19,920 nt of DNA, taken from NCBI GenBank assembly GCA_036001225.1, contig DASYUM010000179.1, positions 1 to 19,920 on the forward strand, given 5' to 3'. The position numbers and the translations under genes are program-made. The notes beneath the pieces were generated by a model. The model made no database searches, was not told the origin of the DNA, and saw only the letters and a list, made by a program, of their open reading frames with translations. Each line of letters opens with the position of its first letter. The stretch's first letter is position 1. Of the stretch, positions 13,409 to 19,920 are shown piece by piece. The stretch comes from DASYUM01 sp036001225 (GTDB lineage Bacteria; Methylomirabilota; Methylomirabilia; Rokubacteriales; DASRDR01).

Positions 13409-15004
13409 TCAGTAGGTCCAGATCAGGTACACGAACACGACGTTCCGGTTGTACGTGAACAGATCGAGGTTCGAGCGGGCCCGCGAGACCTGGTACTGGA
13501 CGACGAGGGCCAGATCCCGGGGAAGCGGCACCGTGACGCTCGCCACGTGCGTATATTCGGTGTCGGAGCGCCGCGTGGTGTTCGGCGCGTCGGCCGGCAG
13601 CGTGCTGTGGGGGTGCCGATAGCCGCGGAGGTGGACGTCGAAATCGTAGTTCAGGCGCACGCCGGCCCACGGCAACGTGTACTGGGCGCCGGCCAGCACC
13701 CGGTGGCCGTCGTAACTGAAGTTCCGGCCCTTGGCATTTTCCACGTCCCACTGGTACCCGACGCGCAGGAGGTGCCGGTCCCGCTGGAAGCGTAAGAGGT
13801 GGTTGACCCCCAGCATCCAGTTGGTGGCATCCCGGTTGTCCTCGGGCAGGACGTCGGACTTCTCGAAGAAGTCCTTGTTCATGTACCGGGCCTGGAGCGT
13901 CGTCAGATGGTAGCGGCCCTCGGCCAGGCTGGCCCAGGGCGCCACGATGTGTCGCTGGATGAAGGGGTCGTCGCCCAGCGTGAAGTAGTCGTAGGTGTAG
14001 GGAAGGGAGAGATAGACGGGGAGGCCGGCCACCGTGCCCCGATAGGTGGTGGTCAGGCCGCCCAGATGACTCATGAGGTTGAAGCTCGGCAGGTCGTTGT
14101 TGTACGTCGCGAAGAACGAGTACGTCAGCGTCGTCTCGAGCGAGGGCCGGCGGAGCAGGGCGTAGTCGAGCCGCAGCGCGCCCAGCTCCCCCGTGCTCTC
14201 GCGCCGGCTCCGGCGCAGGTCCTGGATGAACGGGTCGCTGGAATGGGCGGGCACGGCGGGGACGTTATCGTCGTAGAAGCCGCCCACCCGCAGCTCGGCG
14301 CGGAATCGCCGCTCGCGCTCGCGGGCGGCCAGGACCGCTTGCCGCAGGCGCTCGGCCGGGCCCGTGAGCGGCGACGCGGGCTGGACCCGCAGCGCCTCCT
14401 CCAGCTCGGAGGCGACCCGCTCCCGCTGGCCGAGGCCGCTCAGGGCGAGCCCGGTGTAGAAATGGGCAAGCTGCTGGATCTCGGGGCTCGTGATGACGCC
14501 CTCGCGAAACGCCCGGACGGCGCCCGCGTAGTCCCGCTGGCGATACCGCAGCAGGCCCACGTAGTACCCCAGGCTGTCCCGCGCGGGGTTGATGGCAAAG
14601 GCCCGCTCGAGTGGGCGCTGGGCCGCGTCGTAGTCGCCGCGCGTGAGGTGGGCGAGCCCGAGCTGGAAGAGGATCGCGTCGTCGTCGGGCTGCCGGCTCA
14701 GCGCCTGCTCGAACGACGCGATGGCCTCGTTCGTCCGCCCGAGGGCGAAGAGGGTGAGGCCCGTGTAGTAGAGGGCGTCGACGTGATCGGGCGCCAGCTC
14801 CAGCGCCTGGCGGAGGGCCGCCAGAGCCTCCTCGAACTGCCGATCGTCGTACGCGAGGATGGCCCGGGCGACGAAGACATCGGCCTCGGGCGCCTGGGCC
14901 CAGCCCGATCCGGCCGGGGTGAGGGCCAGGAGCAGCGCCAGGAGCCAGGACCCGAGGCCGGTGCGCAGTCGGCTGCTTCCCCGACCCCCCGTCCCGGCGC
15001 GCAT
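13409..15004 (-). CDS. Exported TPR protein with a C-terminal outer-membrane beta-barrel
   Basis: This is a 531-aa protein. A signal peptide (about 1-36, hydrophobic core LLALLLALT, likely cleavage after GWA) is followed by about five tetratricopeptide repeats (43-210). Clear TPR signatures are FEEALAALRQALELAPD, TNEAIASFEQALSRQPD and YAGAVRAFREG. From about 235 to 531 the sequence alternates polar and aromatic residues in strand-sized blocks (LRVGGFYDD, TLTYSFFATYNND, HLLRVGYQWDV) and ends in VYLIWTY, an aromatic C-terminus typical of barrels inserted by BAM. The likely role is an outer-membrane pore or assembly protein with a periplasmic TPR scaffold. It starts 26 nt after the globin-fusion gene, so the two probably form an operon. 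The ATG has only a weak Shine-Dalgarno. Confidence 0.87.
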   Translation of the reverse strand: MRAGTGGRGSSRLRTGLGSWLLALLLALTPAGSGWAQAPEADVFVARAILAYDDRQFEEALAALRQALELAPDHVDALYYTGLTLFALGRTNEAIASFEQALSRQPDDDAILFQLGLAHLTRGDYDAAQRPLERAFAINPARDSLGYYVGLLRYRQRDYAGAVRAFREGVITSPEIQQLAHFYTGLALSGLGQRERVASELEEALRVQPASPLTGPAERLRQAVLAARERERRFRAELRVGGFYDDNVPAVPAHSSDPFIQDLRRSRRESTGELGALRLDYALLRRPSLETTLTYSFFATYNNDLPSFNLMSHLGGLTTTYRGTVAGLPVYLSLPYTYDYFTLGDDPFIQRHIVAPWASLAEGRYHLTTLQARYMNKDFFEKSDVLPEDNRDATNWMLGVNHLLRFQRDRHLLRVGYQWDVENAKGRNFSYDGHRVLAGAQYTLPWAGVRLNYDFDVHLRGYRHPHSTLPADAPNTTRRSDTEYTHVASVTVPLPRDLALVVQYQVSRARSNLDLFTYNRNVVFVYLIWTY

Positions 15005-15030
15005 CCTGGCCTGGTGGCCGCTCGCCCGGC

Positions 15031-16608
15031 TCAGCGCCGGGCGGCGTCGAGACAGCCGTCGGGCCGCGCCAGATGCGTCAGGCACTCGCTCCGGATCTCC
15101 TCCGCCGGCTTGGCGAAGGTCTGGCTGAGATACCTGACGCCGAGATCGAAGCAATACCTGACGTCGTCCTCGGCCCGGAGGGCTCCGCAGAAGGGCAAGG
15201 CGTACCGGCCGTCCCAGGTGGTGTCGATGAGCGCGTACACCACCCCCCGGATGCAGGCCCGGCTGGCGTCCCCCTGCCCCGACTCGCACTTCTGGGCGGC
15301 CGGGCGGGGACCGCCGGTGCGGACGTCGATCGACAGGTCCCGTCCGATCGACTGCGCGCACTCGGTCTGGAAGCCGGCGACCTTCCGGCACTGCTCGAAG
15401 AGCTGCTCGGTGGTGAGCCCCATCTCCCACATGCGCCAGGTCTGGATGAGATAGCACTCCCCCCGGTACTTGGATTCCACCGCGTCGCACGGATAGTGGA
15501 AGTCGGAGGGGCTGACGTCCCGCTTGTCGGGGACCGCCGCGAACAGGTTCTCCATGAAGACCCCGCCGTAACAGGAGCGCTGGCTCCAGCCGTCGGCCAG
15601 GCGATCGCAGATCCCCAACGCCGTCCGCAGCCGGTAGTCCGAGAAGAACATGACGGCGTGGCCGAGCCCGTGCAGGCACTGGAAGAGCAGCCGGCGCGGG
15701 ACCCGGGGGTCGCAGGCCTGGGCGGCCCGGGCTTCGAGGAGGGCGGGGTCCACTCCGCCCCCATGGTGCCCGGCGTGACCGGACGCGGCGCCCAGGAAGC
15801 GCTCGAGGACGCCGTGGTAGCAGCCGGAGTGACAGGTCTGATCGCACGCGCCCAGCGCGTCGTGGACCGTCCCCTTCAGGCGAAACGCTTCGCGCCCGAT
15901 CGCGTGCACGACGACGTGGCAGCTCAGCCGGAAGCCCGGATCGCTCGCCTCCTGCTTCTGGACCAGCGCCAGCAGCTCGGCCAGGGAGTGCCCGCGCAGG
16001 AACTCCTCGACCAGCCGGTCCAGACAGTCGCCCCCGTGCGAGTCCTTGGCCAGGCACTCCCCGACGGCGCTCCAGGCGAAGGCGCCGCCCGGCGCTTCGC
16101 CGGCCGCCGCCGCCGGCTCGACGATCTCGTCCTTGAGCCGGGCCAGGGCGGCCAGCGTCTCCTCCCTCTCGCGCGCCCCCACCCCGACCTTCTCGAGGCT
16201 GCTCCCGAAGTGCGACAGGGTGAGCAGCCAGTCGTCCTCGCGAATGCCGAGGCCGGCATGGGCGGTCCGCATGCTCCGGCCGCGATAGAGGCAGGGCCCG
16301 CCGGTCAGCGCGCACAGCTGATCCAGCATGAGCTGCCGGATCCGCTGGCGGGAATCCCGACTGTGGCCGACGAAGAACCGCGCGAGCGTCGGATCGGTAT
16401 CCAGCCCCGCCAGGAAGTCGTCGATGGCCGCGGCCAGCGCACGGTAGCCGCCGAGGCGCTCGTAGAGCGAGGCCGCGGACGGCGCCGGGGCCGCGGGCGC
16501 CGCCGGCGCCTCGTGGCCCGCGTGCTGGGCCGCGGCGGGGACGGCCGTGCCGCCGGCGAGCAGGACACCGAGCAGGGCGGTCAGGATGCGCAGGCGGGGC
16601 CAGGACAT
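15031..16608 (-). CDS. Exported truncated haemoglobin fused to cysteine-rich repeats
   Basis: This is a 525-aa protein. The signal peptide is 1-27 (core ILTALLGVLLAGG, cleavage likely at AAA-QH), followed by a His/Ala/Pro linker. Residues 47-163 are a group 1 truncated haemoglobin: SLYERLGGYRAL, FF at 78-79, DQLCALTGGPCLYRGR, and proximal His117 in MRTAHAGLGI. Position B10 is Leu66 instead of Tyr. Residues 180-525 hold 20 cysteines with repeated Cx22-25Cx8-12C modules and His-containing motifs (CHVVVHA, CLHGLGHA, GCYHGV). There is no CxxCH, so it is not a c-type cytochrome. The function is unknown. Haem/O2/NO binding coupled to a disulfide or metal domain in the periplasm is inferred. The start is firm: AGGAG with a 7-nt spacer. 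It leads an operon with the TPR-barrel gene. Confidence 0.88.
   Translation of the reverse strand: MSWPRLRILTALLGVLLAGGTAVPAAAQHAGHEAPAAPAAPAPSAASLYERLGGYRALAAAIDDFLAGLDTDPTLARFFVGHSRDSRQRIRQLMLDQLCALTGGPCLYRGRSMRTAHAGLGIREDDWLLTLSHFGSSLEKVGVGAREREETLAALARLKDEIVEPAAAAGEAPGGAFAWSAVGECLAKDSHGGDCLDRLVEEFLRGHSLAELLALVQKQEASDPGFRLSCHVVVHAIGREAFRLKGTVHDALGACDQTCHSGCYHGVLERFLGAASGHAGHHGGGVDPALLEARAAQACDPRVPRRLLFQCLHGLGHAVMFFSDYRLRTALGICDRLADGWSQRSCYGGVFMENLFAAVPDKRDVSPSDFHYPCDAVESKYRGECYLIQTWRMWEMGLTTEQLFEQCRKVAGFQTECAQSIGRDLSIDVRTGGPRPAAQKCESGQGDASRACIRGVVYALIDTTWDGRYALPFCGALRAEDDVRYCFDLGVRYLSQTFAKPAEEIRSECLTHLARPDGCLDAARR
15151..15921 (-). repeat. Four cysteine-spaced protein repeats in the globin-fusion protein
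   Basis: Four modules align by cysteine: C230/C255/C263, C311/C334/C346, C385/C407/C417 and C452/C474/C486. The first interval is 25, 23, 22 and 22 residues and the second 8, 12, 10 and 12. Modules one and two also share a His five or six residues after the first Cys and a CYxGV ending. The pattern recalls disulfide-linked helical repeats such as Sel1-like Hcp proteins, but the spacing differs and no family is claimed. Confidence 0.6.
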
Positions 16609-16634
16609 GCGTCGACTCCTCCCCGGGCGTCTGG

Positions 16635-18938
16635 ATGCCAGACAGCGGGTCCGATCATAGCAGAGGGGCCGGCGCCGAATCGACCGACCGCTGTCCGCAC
16701 GCCTTGACACCCCCCGGGGCGGGGCATACAGTCGAGCCCCGATCGGAGGCTGGCATCGGTACATTCTCCATCCGCTTTTACCCCGCGGGCCGGTCGGCCC
16801 CCGTCGAGCCGACGGCCGGCGCGCGTCCGGGCCGGTTTTCCCCGCTGAACACTCTGCGGGCCCTGCCCCGTCTCGGCGCATCGATCGCGTGGCGCGGGGG
16901 CGCCCTCGCCTTGGTGCTCGTCCTCGCGGCCTTCCTCTCCGGCCAGCTCGAGTGGCTGGAGCTCCAGGCCCTCAACAGCCAGTTCGATCTGCGCGGCGCC
17001 CGGGCGCCCCGGACACCGCTCGTCATCGTCTCCATCGAGGAGGACTCGTTCGACGAGCTGGACCTGGCCTGGCCCTGGCCGCGCGCCCTTCACGGTCGGC
17101 TGCTCGACGCCCTCCGCCCGGGCCAGCCGGCGGCGATCGGGCTCGACATCCTCTTCCCCGAGCCGTCCTCGCGCGGCCCGGCCGACGACGAGGCGCTGGC
17201 CCAGGCCGTCGGGCGGGCCGGCAACGTGGTCCTGGCGGCCGCCCAGACGGTGGTGAGCCAGGCGTCGTTCGTCAAGGAGGATCTGAACCCACCGATCCGC
17301 CCGATCCGCGATGGCGCGGCCGGCTTCGGGACCGTCAACTTCGGCTTCGACAGCGACGGCTTCGTCCGAAGCGGGCTGCTGGCCCTGTCCCACCAGGATG
17401 CGGAGGTGCCCAGCTTCGATCGCGAGCTGCACCGGCTCGCCGTCGCCGCCGGGGTCCCCTCGGCGCCGCTGCCGACCACGACGGCCGTCCTCATCAACTA
17501 TCGAGGGGGGCCGAAGACGTTCCCCACCGTCCCGTACTACCGGATCCTGGCCGGCGAGGTCGGGCCGGAAGAGTTCACCGGCAAGATCGTCCTCGTCGGC
17601 GCCACCAGCCCGACCCTCCACGACATCTTCCCCACGCCGTTCGCGCGGCACGGCATGGCCGGGGTGGAGATTCACGCCAACATCCTGGAGACCCTGTTCC
17701 AGGGACTCGCGCTCGCGCGCGTCCCGCGCGCGGTGACCGGCGGCCTGCTCGTGCTGGCCGGCGTGCTGGCCCTCTGGCTGACCAATCGCGCGGCGCCCCT
17801 GCTGGCGCTGGGGCTGATCCTCGGCGCCGGGCTGGCCCATGCCGCCGCCGGCTTCGCGGCCTTCGCGTGGGGCAACCTGTGGGTCGACCAGGTGCCGGTC
17901 CCGCTGGCGCTGGCCCTCGGCTACGGGGGGACGCTGGTCGAGAGCTACATGCGCGCCCAGCGGGAGAAGCGGCGGCTCGCCCGCTTCTTCTCGCCGGCCG
18001 TGCTCCGGGAGATTGTCCGGCACGGCAGCGAGCTCGGCCGATCCCGGCGGGTCATCACCGTGCTCTTCTCGGACATCCGGGGCTTCACCCCGATCTCCGA
18101 GAAACTGTCGCCCGAGGAGATCGCCGAGCTGTTGCGCGAGTACATGACCAGCATGACCGAGATCGTCTTCAAGCACGGGGGGACGGTGACCCAGTTCGTC
18201 GGTGACGAGATCATGGCCCTCTACAACGCGCCGTTCGATCAGGCCGATCACGCGGTCCAGGCCGTCCACACCGCGCTCGAGTTCCAGGAGCGGGTCAAGG
18301 AGCTATCGAAGCGCTGGGAGGTCCGCTGCGGCAGTCCGCTGCGGACCGGCGTCGGCATCAACACCGGGCCGGCCGTGGTGGGCGTCATCGGCTCCGCGCA
18401 GCGCGTGGAGTACGGCGCCATCGGCGACACCATCAACCTCGGCTCGCGGCTGGAAGGCCTGACCAAGGAGTTCGCCACCGCGATCATCATCGGCGACACG
18501 ACCTACCAGCTCGCCAAGGATCTCTTCCAGTGCCGGTCGCTCGGGGAGGTCTCGGTCAAGGGCAAGTCCCTGCCGGTGAAGATCTACGGGGTCGAGGGCC
18601 TGGCCCAGCGCCGCGCCCAGCGGGTCACCGTGGCCGCTCCGCTGACGATCACCGAGGCGATCGGGGAGCTGCGCGTGTCGGTGCCGGCGTCCCTGAGTGA
18701 CCTGAGCGTCACCGGCCTGCGCGCCACCGAGCTTCCCAAGCCGCTGACGGCAGGCCAGGTCGTCGGGCTCCGCTTCGACCTGCCCGGGCTTCCGCGTCCG
18801 ATAACGATCAGCACCGAAGGCCGGGTCATGCGGGCCGGCGAGGACCAGGCGGGGATCCGGTTCCTCGACCTCGGCCCTGAGAACGAGCGCCTCATCGACG
18901 CCTTCCTGAAGAGCCACGCCGACCGGCCGGGGGCGTAG
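16635..18938 (+). CDS. CHASE2-class III cyclase-PilZ fusion protein
   Basis: Up to 767 aa. The order is TM1 (about 88-103), CHASE2 extracytoplasmic sensor (about 110-355, with IVSIEEDSFDEL, GLDILFPEP and GKIVLVGATSPTLHD), three TM helices (366-435), cyclase (470-640), and PilZ (657-760). Cyclase metal residues Asp480 and Asp524 and Asn601/Arg605 are present, but the purine-selecting Lys is Gln520 and the second position is Gly594. The PilZ domain keeps both c-di-GMP motifs: RxxxR (Arg659-Arg663) and DxSxxG (Asp689, Ser691, Gly694). ATG 16635 is the only ATG before TM1 (a TTG at 16704 is also in frame), yet a good promoter lies inside this N-terminal stretch, so the true start may be nearer 16755. 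FecR-CHASE2 neighbours, as here, are a known pairing. Confidence 0.93.
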   Translation: MPDSGSDHSRGAGAESTDRCPHALTPPGAGHTVEPRSEAGIGTFSIRFYPAGRSAPVEPTAGARPGRFSPLNTLRALPRLGASIAWRGGALALVLVLAAFLSGQLEWLELQALNSQFDLRGARAPRTPLVIVSIEEDSFDELDLAWPWPRALHGRLLDALRPGQPAAIGLDILFPEPSSRGPADDEALAQAVGRAGNVVLAAAQTVVSQASFVKEDLNPPIRPIRDGAAGFGTVNFGFDSDGFVRSGLLALSHQDAEVPSFDRELHRLAVAAGVPSAPLPTTTAVLINYRGGPKTFPTVPYYRILAGEVGPEEFTGKIVLVGATSPTLHDIFPTPFARHGMAGVEIHANILETLFQGLALARVPRAVTGGLLVLAGVLALWLTNRAAPLLALGLILGAGLAHAAAGFAAFAWGNLWVDQVPVPLALALGYGGTLVESYMRAQREKRRLARFFSPAVLREIVRHGSELGRSRRVITVLFSDIRGFTPISEKLSPEEIAELLREYMTSMTEIVFKHGGTVTQFVGDEIMALYNAPFDQADHAVQAVHTALEFQERVKELSKRWEVRCGSPLRTGVGINTGPAVVGVIGSAQRVEYGAIGDTINLGSRLEGLTKEFATAIIIGDTTYQLAKDLFQCRSLGEVSVKGKSLPVKIYGVEGLAQRRAQRVTVAAPLTITEAIGELRVSVPASLSDLSVTGLRATELPKPLTAGQVVGLRFDLPGLPRPITISTEGRVMRAGEDQAGIRFLDLGPENERLIDAFLKSHADRPGA
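16654..16662 (-). promoter_or_regulatory. Extended -10 promoter of the globin-fusion operon
   Basis: TGCTATGAT on the minus strand matches an extended -10 (TGn plus TATGAT, five of six). Transcription would start near 16647, leaving a leader of about 40 nt that contains the AGGAG ribosome site of the globin-fusion gene. No good -35 is seen, which extended -10 promoters can tolerate. Confidence 0.5.
16704..16732 (+). promoter_or_regulatory. Consensus-like sigma70 promoter before the CHASE2 cyclase
   Basis: A perfect -35 TTGACA (16704-16709), an ideal 17-nt spacer and TACAGT (16727-16732) make the best promoter in the window. The start would be near 16739. It is back to back with the minus-strand promoter at 16654-16662, so one regulator could act on both arms. 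Confidence 0.65.
16745..16749 (+). promoter_or_regulatory. Ribosome binding site that conflicts with the conventional start
   Basis: GGAGG lies just after the predicted transcript start and 5 nt before an in-frame ATC at 16755. No ATG, GTG or TTG follows in frame before the first membrane helix. Either translation starts at a rare codon here or the upstream ATG at 16635 is used from another promoter. Confidence 0.4.
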
Positions 18939-18975
18939 CCGGCGGGTTCCGGCCCCGCTGCCCGCCAGAAGCCAC

Positions 18976-19006
18976 TTGACGGCAGGCCGGGCGGTGCCCC
19001 AAGATA
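18976..19006 (+). promoter_or_regulatory. Candidate promoter of the FecR-domain gene
   Basis: TTGACG (18976-18981) is followed after 19 nt by AAGATA (19001-19006), a weak -10 at a slightly long spacing. A start near 19013 would place the GGGGAGG ribosome site and TTG start in a short leader. The gene could also be read through from the cyclase, whose stop is 115 nt upstream of the TTG. Confidence 0.35.
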
Positions 19007-19053
19007 AGCCGTCCTGCCAGCGTTCACCGGGGTCGGGGGGGAGGCTCGTCTTC

Positions 19054-19920
19054 TTGCCGCGAAGGTTCCTGCCGGCGTTGCTGATTTCGTTTGTCTTCTC
19101 GGCCGGGTCAGTCCTGATCCCGGCTCCGTCGGCTCTCGCCCAGTCCTCCAAGGCCGGCGTCGTCACCGCCATTCAGGGCCAGAGCACGGTGAACCGCGCG
19201 ACCGCGCCCCGCCCGCTCCCCCTGAAGTTCAAGGACGACGTGCTCGTCCGCGACCGTATCGACACCCGGGAGAACTCCATCGTCCGGCTGCTCCTCGGCG
19301 GGAAGGCGGTCGTCACGGTCCGGGAGCTCGCCAGCTTCACGGTGACCGAAGAGCCCGGAAAGGCCACGGTCGATCTGCAAGCCGGGAAGCTCGCGCTCGG
19401 CGTCGCCAGGCGGCTGATCCGTCCCGGCGAGTCCATCGAGATCCGCACCCCGAATGCCATCGCCGCGGTGCGCGGGAGCGCCGTCTACGTGGACGTCACC
19501 CGCGACGACCAGGGCGACTTTCGGACGATCGTCGCGACCCTGCACGTGTCGGCGCCGGTCCAGGTCACCATCGTGACGGGCGCCGGCGCCGTGGCCCTGG
19601 GTTCCCAGCAGATCACGGTCGTCCGCGGCAGCGGGCCCGGCATCACGATCACGCCGCCGTCCAATTTGCAGCCAGGCCAGATCACCAGCATCGGACACGC
19701 GTTCGAAGGCCCACGGACGCCCGGGCAGCCGCCGCCGAACGTCGTCAATCAGCTCCTCAACGTCTTCGGCCAGGAGGCCGCCCGCGCCGCCGAGGTGCTG
19801 AGTCAGAACCCGGGTCGGGCGTCGCCGCCGCCGTTCGCGCAGCAGACGCCACCGCCACCGCCGCCCCCACCGCCACCTCCGCCGCCGGGATCGCCGCCGC
19901 CGCCCCCGCCGCCTCCGCCG
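19054..19920 (+). CDS. Exported FecR-domain protein with a poly-proline tail, 3' partial
   Basis: 289 codons are open to the window edge with no stop. A signal peptide (about 1-29, core FLPALLISFVFSAGSVL, cleavage after ALA) is followed by a FecR domain (about 33-170): AGVVTAIQGQ, KDDVLVRDRIDTRENSIVRLLLGG, a VDLQAGKL strand, and SIEIRTPNAIAAVRGSAVYV, the hallmark TPxAxxxVRGT-like turn with Ser in place of Thr. Residues 258-289 are nearly all proline. The TTG start is supported by GGGGAGG 9 nt upstream. A GTG at 18994 is also in frame. This is an exported FecR-like protein, not the TonB-linked anti-sigma factor, and such proteins often neighbour CHASE2 cyclases. A surface or cell-wall spacer followed by another domain beyond the edge is likely. 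Confidence 0.88.
   Translation, partial: MPRRFLPALLISFVFSAGSVLIPAPSALAQSSKAGVVTAIQGQSTVNRATAPRPLPLKFKDDVLVRDRIDTRENSIVRLLLGGKAVVTVRELASFTVTEEPGKATVDLQAGKLALGVARRLIRPGESIEIRTPNAIAAVRGSAVYVDVTRDDQGDFRTIVATLHVSAPVQVTIVTGAGAVALGSQQITVVRGSGPGITITPPSNLQPGQITSIGHAFEGPRTPGQPPPNVVNQLLNVFGQEAARAAEVLSQNPGRASPPPFAQQTPPPPPPPPPPPPPGSPPPPPPPPP
19825..19920 (+). repeat. CCG/CCA-rich tract coding for poly-proline
   Basis: The last 96 bases are mainly CCG, CCA, CCC and CCT codons broken by a few Ala/Gln/Thr and one Gly-Ser pair. Long proline runs need EF-P for translation and often form stiff spacers in exported proteins. Low sequence complexity here also makes assembly errors or length variation more likely. 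Confidence 0.8.

Noticed and set aside
12951..13415. 161-codon frame overlapping the antitoxin gene
   Set aside because: Only its first 20 or so codons carry any pattern (the proposed toxin remnant). The rest is the antitoxin gene in another frame.
15820..15860. Possible c-type cytochrome haem site in the Cys-rich domain
   Set aside because: The local order is CxxxCH, not CxxCH, and no CxxCH occurs in the protein, so covalent haem attachment is not supported.
13799..16707. Long plus-strand open frames opposite the TPR-barrel and globin-fusion genes
   Set aside because: The translations are low-complexity Gly/Ala/Arg/Glu-rich with no recognisable motifs. The opposite strand carries signal peptides, TPRs and the globin.
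16581..18269. 562-codon minus frame opposite the CHASE2 cyclase
   Set aside because: It is a shadow of a strongly supported gene and shows no motif or ribosome site.

Overview
This window is very GC-rich and densely coded on both strands. It shows frequent GTG/TTG starts, short or overlapping gene junctions, paired LLM-class flavin oxidoreductases and large class III nucleotide cyclases. That mix suggests an uncultivated soil or subsurface bacterium, perhaps of the Rokubacteria/Methylomirabilota kind. This is an impression from gene content and not a phylogenetic result. No rRNA, tRNA, CRISPR array or insertion sequence was seen.

Region 1 (1-2.5 kb, minus strand): a Fic-family AMP-transferase, then an alpha/beta hydrolase whose stop overlaps the GTG of a PaaI-type hotdog thioesterase. 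Region 2 (2.6-4.8 kb, plus): an MFS transporter followed by a complete MntA/HepT (nucleotidyltransferase/HEPN) toxin-antitoxin pair. Region 3 (4.8-5.9 kb, minus): a TerC-family membrane protein and a small ABM-fold monooxygenase in one operon. Region 4 (5.9-7.9 kb, plus): an RmlC-like cupin and a membrane-anchored SGNH hydrolase. Region 5 (8.0-10.4 kb, minus): a PDZ-like/multi-TM/GAF/class III cyclase protein. Region 6 (10.4-12.8 kb): an LLM oxidoreductase translationally coupled to a DoxX-like membrane protein, facing a second LLM oxidoreductase. Region 7 (12.9-13.3 kb): a Phd/YefM-type antitoxin without an intact partner, preceded by a possible fragment of a RelE-like toxin.

Region 8 (13.4-19.9 kb) is the most unusual part. 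On the minus strand, a two-gene operon encodes an exported protein that joins a truncated haemoglobin to four cysteine-rich repeats, and then a TPR plus outer-membrane-barrel protein. Divergently, on the plus strand, lie a CHASE2-cyclase-PilZ fusion and an exported FecR-domain protein with a poly-proline tail that runs off the window. Divergent promoter-like elements sit between the two arms. I infer an envelope sensing module in which an extracytoplasmic input (CHASE2), cyclic-nucleotide synthesis and c-di-GMP binding (PilZ) meet in one protein, next to exported haem/cysteine, TPR-barrel and FecR partners. The linkage is inferred only from adjacency and domain content.
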